This document shows, in pieces, positions 1 to 7,370 of a DNA stretch of 10,494 nt. The position numbers and the translations under genes were made by a program. The notes under the pieces are model-generated. The model saw only the letters and a list, made by a program, of their open reading frames with translations. It was not told where the DNA came from and searched no databases. The stretch is taken from the NCBI GenBank assembly GCA_003024985.2, contig PXIH01S0004054.1; one strand, given 5' to 3'. The number at the start of each line of letters is the position of its first letter. Within the stretch, counting starts at the first letter, position 1. Origin of the DNA: Euperipatoides rowelli (lineage: Eukaryota; Onychophora; Udeonychophora; Euonychophora; Peripatopsidae).

Positions 1-1006
1 TGATAATTTACAGTAGTTTTATTATTTTGATAAATTTGGAAGAGTTTATTTTTATGTTTACATTTGGTTATTATCTCGGCATTAATCCATTTTTTTTTTA
101 TTTTTTTTTTGTATTTGTTTAAGTTTATTAATTTGAACAAATCCTTTGACAATATCAAAAATTCATTTTAATACCAACAATAAATTTCTCTCAAAATACT
201 CAATGTCTATCATCAAAATGTTGGTTACATAGGTCATAAAATTTTTGCCCAAAAGAATTAAAGGATAATTACAAATATTATAGAACCATAAGAGGTAAAT
301 TAATATCATCTATGATAATGTAGGAGTAAAATTTAACTGATTTAGAGTAAGCCTATTCAATGGAATTATCGAAGAATTTAATTAGCATCATATCTTGATC
401 TTTTGTATTATTTGGCGGTCTATTCAAGGTGATTGAGTAATTTTTTATCACAAAAATCATAACTGAAAATAATACTCATTTTCATTACATTCATTTATTT
501 CTATCAATTTAAGATAGATTGAACTTTTAATATATACCACTATTCCTTCCACTTTTTTACTCAATCTGTCTCTTCTGAAAATTTCACAATCTTGGGATAG
601 ACATATGGATGTATTATCAACTTTCTTAGATAACCACGTCTCAACAAATATGATATTTGGTTAACACGTGGATATATATTTCCTCAATTTTAGTCAATAG
701 TGAATTAACGTTCGAATACAGTAGTGAAATTTTGTTTGTGTTCCATTTTAATTTTTTATTGGTCTTTGTATGATATCCTGCAATGCTGAGTTATTAGGTA
801 TCAACTATACAGAACTAAGCTTGAAACTAGCAAATTAGTAATCTCAAACTCTGATCTAACGTGGCTTTATTTTTGCATGTTATTCATTGGTTTTGGATAC
901 CACAAGTTTAAACAATTAGATAACCAGTTCTAAGGACATACAACTGAAAATATTCAGAACAATGAAATGCACTATTCTTAATGAACATTTCTATTTTCAT
1001 TAACAG
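1..1006. other. Non-coding stretch upstream of the first exon
   Basis: I see no exon, RNA gene or clear transposon here. The sequence is A+T-rich with stops in all frames. TACAGTA occurs at 9-15 and again near 717. The last bases before 1007 form a pyrimidine-containing tract ending in AACAG, a good splice acceptor. The stretch is therefore either an intron of the gene starting at 1007 (its previous exon outside the window or too short to see) or, if that exon receives a trans-spliced leader, promoter and outron. The sequence alone does not decide between these. Confidence 0.5.
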
Positions 1007-4000
1007 GTGAGGAGAAATATGAGATGACTGCTAAACCTGTAGCTAAGGTAAGCATTTAAATTTTTTTAAAACTGTTTTATAAAGAATTTATTTCATAAGT
1101 AAGATTGTCAAGGGGTTATAAAATTTTCTAGTCCAGCACTACAAAATTTAGACAGACAGAAGTTTTTAATAATTATGTGGTCAAGACTGGAAAGACATTT
1201 TATTTTTATTGTATATTATACTGTTCTCAATTGATAAATTTATTCATTGCAAAAATTCAATCTTTAGCCTGATAGAGAGTAAATTAGTTAAAGATCATAT
1301 ACAGTATATCTGTTTCATATGCCATATATTTTTGACTAAAAATAATTTCAATTAGTAAGAAAACAACCACGACACCATTATAAAGAACTCGAGAAACAAC
1401 CAATATAGATTGACAGGACTGAAATTTCCCTCTTGTACAGAAATAAATATGAATTAAATGATTTTTTTGTAGATATATCCCCCTTAAAATCTAGGACAAC
1501 AAATATACAGACAATATAATTTGTGAGGGCCGTAGAAGCTACAACAAATAACTTGCACAAAAGCGCCAACATGAGACTTGATTTGTCTGTCCTGTTTTTC
1601 CTAGAACATTAACAGCATAATTGAAATACGAAATATAAATACTAAAATATATATAATATAAAAATGGTCTTACCAAAATATACACCAGGAATAACTGCTT
1701 ATCTGAAATAAATCTAATTTATATTTGTAATTGAGGCTATTGGTATGACAAAGAATAAAAGTATTTGTCTTAACCTATTATTTTTTTTTCTGGATCGAGT
1801 CGGACTGAAGAAGTCCAACTTCTTTAAATACATATGGATAGTAAGGTCAAATTCTTATATAGGTAAAACTGTTTATTTAATGATGTAAATTCTCCTTGGA
1901 AATTATTGAAGATAATTTAAATTAGTACATCTCAAGCCTCCCATATTTTAAATGTCTCAAACCTCCTTTACTTCCATTTTTGATCAATTTTGTTACAACA
2001 AAATCACAAGATGAAGTTAGTAGTCTGTAAGACATAAATTAACGGTTACATATTGTTGCGTTTATACTGTACCTCAATCACAGTTTTAATTTGAAGTTTT
2101 GTTTTTAGCACAATATTCTTGCAAAATTGTAATGAAATACTTAGATTTATTTTTTATTTCTTCAACACAGTAGCAACTTAACACATGACATTTAATTAGA
2201 TTAATTCTAAGATTATCCTGATTGGTTAAAATCAAAACATCTACTTAAAATGGAAGGAAATTTAAACTGTATCAAGCCTTCATTGAGGCTCCCTTATAGT
2301 TTTTAGCAATCTTAAAATAAAATAACAGCAAAAGAAATACAATATAATTTTTAAAAATACTTATTTTTGGAGCCTACATTCAACACATAAAACAATACAA
2401 ATAAGATTCATAATAATCAACTTCTGTTATATAACAAATTTGGTCTGTTTCACAAAATGCTTCGAAAGTAATTTTTATTTTTCTGTTGTTACTATTTTTT
2501 AAAATACTTTCATTGATTAAAATAATTTGTAAAAAAAAAAATGATGATTTTGTTACAAATTACCAAAATTTACATTCATAAATCTTCTTACGGTAACTGA
2601 AATAAAATTGCATTTATAGACATACAAGAGGAATTAATTTTATTGCAGTTTGCAACCACCTATAAATTAAAATCCCAATAACAATTTTTCTTAGTGTAAT
2701 GCATCCTGGGAAGTTTTATTCTTTCCCCATCTCACTGACTAATTTATTTTTTCAGAATTTTCCCTCAACAAAATTAAAAAGAGGCAAAATAAAAGAAAAC
2801 CAAGAAGTGACAGTGTTGGCACCAGATGAAATTAAAAACAGGCAAAGAAAAGAGGTATTTATGAATTTAAAAAAATGACAAAATGCTTTTTTTTTTTTGT
2901 TTTCTAAATAAATAATTTTAATATTTATAGAATGTCCATAATAAGCCTTGCCTTTTATTCTTTAATTTTTTTTAGCCCTTCCTCTAAATGTATATGGTTT
3001 AATCATTTATATAAACAGCACTAAGTCAAAACTAATTAATTACATATTAATTATCTTGACAATAAATATATTGCCCCCTGATTAGAATTAGTATATTTTA
3101 CATATTATTTGACATTTTTTCAGACTACTCGTAACAGCCATACTTCCCTTGACTCCCATCCCAACATAATTTTATATACAGTGAATTTTTGATTTATGTT
3201 GGGGCGGTGTTTTGGAATCAGCATGTAAATTAAAAATGTGACAAATCAAATATAAATTTTCTATAGGAAATAATGGAAATGCTAAGGGTTAGGGGAAGTT
3301 ATGAAAACAAACACAACATTTTTTTAATTCTACTCACTATTATTAACATCTTGTAGGTTAATTTGCTTAAAAATGTACCTATAGATGTGGGTATTAGCGG
3401 AGGAATAGGTTTGAATTTAGTCTAATAGGCATAATATTTATTAATAGAAAAACATTTCCATAAAAAATTTGAAATAAATTAATTAATTTCTCTCATACTA
3501 TCATAAGTTACTTTTTCATTTTGACAGGTTTGCATTTGTCTTTTTATTCTAAATTAAGTACTGTAGAATACCAATAGGGGAGGGTGAGAAAGGGGTTGGT
3601 GACTTTTTCAGCGCCATGCTAGTGAACCTTTTAATTTCCACAATGCATTACAAAAATACTCAGATGTACTTGTTGGCTAGAATCAAAATTTTTTAAAAGA
3701 TTTTTTCGAAACGTTGCACTTATTTAGATTAAATGGAAACACCCTTCTGAACCTTAGATGAGGAAAGTATTAGGAGGCGCAGTTGCATGCCACAGCTTGG
3801 ATTTTTTTCACAATCATCAAAAAGACAAACACCTGTAAACTGGAATGCCTAAGTCCCATTTAGTCATGATTAAGATGGATAGTAGCCTTATTTTTTAATT
3901 TACAGTCCTAACCTTACCATAACCCTGAACCCTATGCCCTACTACGTATTAAATCACTATGTCCCAACTCTATAATCTAGAGGTGAAATAATCATTTTTG

Positions 4001-4574
4001 ATTTTGATACAAACTCAGTCAACCCTTTCCGCTATATGAAAATACATGCGATGTTAAAAACGTTGTAAAATGGGACTTAGGCCTTCCAGTTTTTAGGTAC
4101 TTCTATCAAAAAGTTAAATTGTGGTGACAGCACACTTTACTTAACTTTGGTCGAGAAATAGCTAGGAATGGCACACTTATTTGGTGGGGCGCCCTTAGAT
4201 AGCAATCTATGGTATGTACATCTTTTTTAAATAGCCCGTTTAATTTAAGAAGTGGTAGTAATAATCATGTTATTTCAAAAACTTGCCAATCAAGAATTAC
4301 CCAAAATACTAAAAAAAAACATATTAGATATTAGTAATTTTATTTATTTTGATCAATTTAACTAAATTATTCACGTTTAATATTTTTTTTTTAGATCTAT
4401 GCATTGAATAAGGTTATGACCGCATGGGAAAATGAGATGTTTGGCAAATTTTGTAAAGAAAATAAGATGACCGCACGTATCCCGAATCATCTTCGTAAAG
4501 GAGTCCTTACTCCTACAGAATTAACCAGAATTTTGATTTATAATTCAAAAGAATCAACAGGTCAACTACATTGA
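1007..4574 (+). CDS. Small spliced gene, unknown basic helical protein (3 exons)
   Basis: Exons are 1007-1047, 2756-2854 and 4395-4574 (stop TGA 4572-4574). The two internal junctions are both phase 0 with GT-AG borders: AAG/gtaagc, ttttttcag/AAT, GAG/gtattt, tttttttag/ATC. Starting at ATG 1024 gives exactly 100 residues. The frame stays open back to the acceptor at 1006 (reading EEKYE before the Met), so a further upstream exon contributing one base to a codon is possible. Residues 1-40 are rich in Lys (KLKRGKIKENQE), likely disordered. From about residue 32 a charged segment begins with DEIKNRQRKE and runs into an amphipathic stretch containing ALNKVMTAWENEMF. The tail has TARIPNHLRKG and LTPTELTRIL. 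There is no signal peptide, membrane segment or metal-binding motif. The size and style recall small ciliary microtubule-inner or sperm proteins, but I could not match it to a named family. Coding evidence is the continuous frame across three well-spliced exons and the following poly(A) signal. The GTATTT donor of exon 2 is weak. Confidence 0.72.
1019..1027 (+). promoter_or_regulatory. Mini upstream ORF overlapping the likely start codon
   Basis: Just before ATG 1024 is an out-of-frame ATG at 1019 reading ATG AGA TGA. Its stop overlaps the main start as ATGA. If exon 1007-1047 is the first exon of the mRNA, ribosomes would meet this two-codon ORF first and would have to reinitiate. If an upstream coding exon exists, the mini-ORF is irrelevant. 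Its presence mildly favours an upstream exon with the true start. Confidence 0.3.
1048..2755 (+). other. Intron 1 of the small gene (1.7 kb)
   Basis: The donor is gtaagc at 1048. The acceptor is a T-rich tract ending ttttttcag at 2755, with a plausible branch site in CTGACTAAT at about 2736-2744. The interior is A+T-rich with no supported element. TACTGTA-type words lie at 1300-1306 and 2065-2071. A short hairpin GGACT/AGTCC lies near 1802-1816. A 64-codon minus-strand open frame at 1378-1572 has low-complexity, A+T-driven composition and no splice or poly(A) context, so I treat it as chance. Confidence 0.6.
3177..3282. repeat. Possible pogo/Tigger-like transposon relic
   Basis: The left end reads TACAGTGAATTTTTGATTTA. 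The right part, read on the minus strand, has CTATAGAAAATTTATATTTGA followed by TTTGT, a loose inverted match to the left end. The phrase TAGGAAATAATGGAAAT at the right is typical of subterminal sequence I associate with Tigger-type (Tc1/mariner superfamily) short elements, and a TA precedes the CAGTG start as those elements require. The inverted match is imperfect and there is no coding remnant. The family assignment is from memory. Confidence 0.3.
3816..3824. repeat. Left 9-bp target-site duplication (ATCAAAAAG)
   Basis: ATCAAAAAG directly abuts the left inverted repeat and occurs again at 4105-4113, directly after the right inverted repeat. The two copies are identical and lie at equivalent distances from the inverted repeats, as expected for a target duplication made on insertion. 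The word is A-rich, so chance cannot be fully excluded. Confidence 0.6.
3825..4104. mobile_element. 280-bp non-autonomous DNA transposon (MITE) in intron 2
   Basis: The left 37 bases (3825-3861) and the reverse complement of the right 37 bases (4068-4104) match at 31 positions. The inner 25 bases match at 24 of 25, sharing AAACTGGAA and GCCTAAGTCCCATTT. The outer 12 match at only 7. The 9-bp direct repeat ATCAAAAAG flanks both ends. A 9-bp duplication fits Mutator-like elements better than hAT (8 bp) or Tc1/mariner (TA). An alternative reading, with shorter repeats beginning at AAACTGG, would lose the duplication. The interior has no coding capacity. Its middle (3875-3992) holds a block with TCCTAACC, GAACCCTATGCCC, ACTATGTCCCAACTCTATAA and GAGGTG that recurs twice elsewhere in the window. 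Movement would depend on a transposase encoded elsewhere. Confidence 0.72.
4105..4113. repeat. Right 9-bp target-site duplication (ATCAAAAAG)
   Basis: This is the second identical copy of the direct repeat at 3816-3824, immediately after the right inverted repeat. It supports insertion of the element into a pre-existing ATCAAAAAG. Confidence 0.6.
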
Positions 4575-4661
4575 AGGAAAATGGTTAATTTACATAAGAA
4601 AAGAAAAAAACTTATACTACATATTTGCATTCTATACCCATATTCAAAATATATTTTTAGA

Positions 4662-4704
4662 AATAAAGTTTAATTAAACTTTGTTGAGGTGAGAGAACAA
4701 TAAA
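4662..4704 (+). terminator. Poly(A) signals of the small gene
   Basis: AATAAA lies at 4662-4667, 88 bases after the stop codon, and a second AATAAA lies at 4699-4704. Between them is a T/G-rich stretch (TTTGTTGAGGTGAG, about 4680-4693), the usual downstream element for cleavage after the first signal. This gives a 3' untranslated region of roughly 110 bases and supports 4395-4574 as the terminal exon. Confidence 0.6.
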
Positions 4705-5265
4705 TTTGTGATACAAAATGCTATCAGTTGATGTAAAAAAATATATATATATTTTGTAAATAGTAACCACATTTGTAAGAATAATCGGGTGGAACCTCCA
4801 GAACAGGATCAACAAATGTTCTATTGGTAAATAAACTTTAAATTCTGCATGATAATTTCTAATAAAATTTATTTCCTTTTATTGCTAAGCACCTGTTTAT
4901 AATATACCAAAAGTCACTTCTAAGGTTGAAGATATTTTTCAATAACATTTATCAGTTAACGATCAATTTAGAAAAAAAAAAATCAAATTTTAATAGGTAT
5001 TTAAATACATGTACATCAATTTTTACTTACTGTAAGTTCTAATTATGGTTTATTTAAGTCAGTTCACAACTTGCCGAGTTGAGTCCAAGTCTTCCTTTTT
5101 TCAAAACACTAAGTCACCATGGGGTCCCTCAATGGAATGGTTGGTACTGCCCTCATATTGACTTGACTGTTTAAAATGAGATATAGAGCAATCCTATCTT
5201 GCTTCATTTAGTAGATAAAATTTTAATATAAGTTATATTAACTTTATAAAGCCTAATCATTTACA
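4705..5265. other. Intergenic stretch, left part
   Basis: No gene is visible. A TA run occurs near 4740-4754 and TACTGTA at 5028-5034. A G+C-richer patch at about 5060-5166 contains CTTGCCGAGTTGAGTCCAAG and CACCATGGGGTCCCTC. The latter opens a 15-codon frame (5119-5166) in a good initiation context, but it has no splice partners. The patch more likely belongs to a decayed repeat. Confidence 0.4.
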
Positions 5266-5325
5266 GCCATGTTTCCCAAATAGGGTTCCGTGGAACCCTG
5301 GTGTTCCATGAGAAAATTAGATCAC
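5266..5325. repeat. Possible hAT-like transposon end
   Basis: The stretch begins with CAGCCATGTTTCCCAAATAG and continues with GGTTCCGTGGAACC (a 6-bp dyad at 5283-5296), CCTGGTGTTCC and ATGAG. CAG followed by TTTCCCAAA, then GGTTCC-type dyads, is a pattern I associate with the ends of hAT-family elements. I could not find the matching opposite end or an 8-bp duplication, so this is a fragment at best. Confidence 0.28.
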
Positions 5326-5791
5326 GATAACATTTAATATAAAAAGAAAAAAACTGCATTGATGGATTGTAAGTACAGCAATGTGTACCTGACTGCAGAA
5401 TTTAAACAGCAAAGAGATATTCTGGGGGAGCCATATTGCAACCAAAGCTTGAGTTTGGCGCCACAATTTATTTAGGAAACAATATTTTGTTATTTATATA
5501 CTGTACATGTACTTGTATATATTATTTTTTTACTTATTATTTCTAATGCTTTTGTATTCTTAAGTCATTACAGTTGAAACTATCACAAAACTAGTCGATG
5601 ATTTTTACAATATACAGTATCGCGTTCAAAAGAATTTCAAAACTCAAANTAACACTACGATAGAAAATTGCACTATTAGATCTTGTTTTCATGTGTAAAG
5701 AAATTGTATTAAATAATAATTTTCGACAATTATACAATTAATAATAAATTAACATCCATAATGATAGATTTTCTGTTAAGGTAGCTTATGA
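5326..5791. other. Intergenic stretch between the possible hAT end and the G+C island
   Basis: No gene or clear repeat is visible. A mildly G+C-richer patch lies at 5422-5463. TACTGTA/TACAGTA words occur at 5499-5505 and 5613-5619. An undetermined base is at 5649. Confidence 0.4.
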
Positions 5792-5847
5792 ACAAGGCCC
5801 CAACATCCTAATCGGGGCACCGGGGCTGGAAATCCAGACGGGGCTTT
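5792..5847. repeat. G+C-rich island with nested dyads
   Basis: Within A+T-rich surroundings this short block carries GGCCCCAAC, CGGGGCACCGGGGCTGG and ACGGGGCTTTT. It can fold as GCCCC/GGGGC, and CTGGA/TCCAG forms a second dyad around AA. No frame stays open through it: an ATG at 5788 reads MNKAPTS then stop. A fragment of a dispersed repeat or a structured RNA segment are both possible; I recognise neither. Confidence 0.35.
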
Positions 5848-6856
5848 TAAATATATACTGTATATTTGACTGTTAAGTATGTCTATCTAGTTTCTTAAGT
5901 AGTTTGGAGCCTCTTAGCCCTAGGACTATAGACCTAACCAACCCCCCTCCCTTCTGGGGGTAATGCTTATAAGAGAACAGTTCATAGAAGTAATTTTATA
6001 GGAAACGGAAATTTTGCATTATAGAATACAATTCCAGATATCGTATTTTATACAACAAATTTTCAACAGATAAAATCAGAATTATAAACTTATGTAAATT
6101 TGAAAATTGATCCACTATACATACAGTATATAGTAATGGTCTAATCATTAGCTGTAAATTGTTTTTTGTCCATAGTTTTAGTTTGATTGTGGCAATCAGG
6201 TTATTTTATTTGGTTTTAATATTTATTGTATTAATGTATTATTTAGTTTAAACATTTGTAATAAGATTTTGGTCTTATCCCAGTTCCCTGGAATTGTTTT
6301 TTTTTTCATAAATAAGAAGTTCTTAAGCAGACAAAAACAAGCTTGTGAAATCTGCTGTATTTTAAATAGTCTACTGAATATTACTAATATTTAGATGGCT
6401 CATCGATGAATGAAATTTTAAATTGGTGAAACTGCAGCATGCGGCACACACATATTGTTACTTGATCGCATTAGGCGCAATAGGTTTTAACGTACCAAAT
6501 ACTATAAGGCTCTAATTTAGTTTATAGACCTCTTAGCGAGGCGTATTTCTGTAAATAAAGCCTTGTAGCATTCAATTCCTTAAATTCTCGCACTCAGTTA
6601 CACAACCAAATTCATATGATATATTGGCAAACAGGTTGTTCACTTGGACGAGTGTAATTGGTATATAAATATTGAAGGGTGATATAACATTTTAAAATAT
6701 CTGTGTGATGCTATGATTTGATGTTTATTACACGCAGTGGTTTATAAATTAAATGTTTGAAAAAAAAAAAAAAATTGGCGTTTACTAAATATTCCAGTTT
6801 TGATTGGTATATTTTTATAGGATGGACAGGAAATGTAGTTTTATTGGATCACGTGA
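5848..6856. other. Intergenic stretch between the G+C island and the reversed repeat copy
   Basis: No gene is visible. TACTGTA-type words occur at 5856-5862 and 6122-6128. A 6-bp hairpin ACCCCC/GGGGGT lies at 5941-5961. A mixed-composition patch at about 6425-6600 (GCAGCATGCGGCACACAC, CTCTTAGCGAGGCG) could be an old repeat but has no ends I can define. A run of 15 A lies at 6760-6774. Confidence 0.4.
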
Positions 6857-7039
6857 CCGCAGTCAGATGGCATATCTACCCTGTTGGTATCCATGATTAG
6901 CACAAGATTATAATAGGGTTGGGCCGAGTTGTTTATTACTATATAGGAGTTAGGATTCAGGCTGGGATGAAGGTTAGGACTTCAAATGTTTGTACTGTAT
7001 ATAAAAAAAATGATAGCTACCCAAATGCACACTGTGCGG
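6857..7039 (-). mobile_element. Diverged reversed member of the 280-bp element family
   Basis: Read on the minus strand, about 7030 to 6895 contains in the same order the core of the 3825-4104 element: TTGGGTAGCTATC then a T run and TACAGT, GTCCTAACCTTC, CCTGAATCCTAAC, TAATAAAC, CCCAACCCTAT and TATAATCT. CCGCA at 6857-6861 and its reverse complement at 7035-7039 may be the terminal repeats, with weak similarity continuing inward. No target duplication is visible, and the termini differ from those of the 280-bp copy. The core relationship is clearer than the boundaries. Confidence 0.5.
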
Positions 7040-7253
7040 AAACAGAGGAATGTGGCTGCTTTCAATAATTTATTTTATTTGTGCAAAAGGGTCCTACACC
7101 AGATTTCCTCATTAGAGAGCCGATTGTTAAAATATTTTAAAACTGACTAATTAGATTTTTGATGATCGTAAAATTGGATAGAAATTGAACAAGACTATCA
7201 CTGAATGTTGTTTTTAGCAGAATCGCTAATATTTTAGTTTAAATTATTCTAAA

Positions 7254-7370
7254 ATGAATAGCAATTTTTTTTTATTATTTGCAGTTCTAACATTTATCCC
7301 AAGCTGACCCTAACGCCTACTACTGTACATAATAAACCCACTATGCCCCAATCCTATGAGGTGCAATAAA
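7254..7370 (+). repeat. Third, core-only member of the element family
   Basis: In the same orientation as the intron copy it reads ATGAATAGCAATTTTTTTTT, TTTGCAGTTCTAAC, GACCCTAACGCCTACTACTG, ATAATAAACCCACTATGCCC, CAATCCTATGAGGTGCAATA. These pieces align in order with 3875-3992. TTTAGCAGA at about 7213-7222 and its inverted partner at about 7415-7423 might be remnants of termini, but this is weak. Confidence 0.5.

Larger units (their letters stand above)
2855..4394 (+). other. Intron 2 of the small gene (1.5 kb), with transposon relics
   Basis: The donor gtattt at 2855 is weak. The acceptor at 4394 has a long T tract ending tttag. Between 2855 and 3170 there is only A+T-rich sequence. From about 3177 the composition becomes more complex, first as a possible pogo/Tigger-like relic. 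It continues through a G-rich patch (3573-3597, GGGGAGGG and GGGGTTGG) to the 280-bp inverted-repeat element at 3825-4104. The flanks of that element (about 3600-3824 and 4114-4200) are also less A+T-rich than the rest and may be an older repeat into which it jumped. Confidence 0.6.

Noticed and set aside
1378-1572. Minus-strand 64-codon open frame inside intron 1 (begins MLALLCKLFVVAS)
   Set aside because: Hydrophobic, A+T-driven composition, no splice or poly(A) context, no recognisable domain and position within an intron of a better-supported gene. Open frames of this length are expected by chance.
5119-5166. 15-codon ORF in an excellent initiation context (CACCATGG)
   Set aside because: Too short to judge, no neighbouring splice sites or transcript signals, and it lies in a patch that looks like a decayed repeat.
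6425-6600. Mixed-composition patch considered as a tRNA or SINE
   Set aside because: No A-box/B-box pair, no cloverleaf pairing and no target duplication could be made out.
6760-6774. A15 run considered as a retroposon tail
   Set aside because: Nothing upstream resembles a SINE or processed gene, and similar homopolymers are frequent throughout the window.
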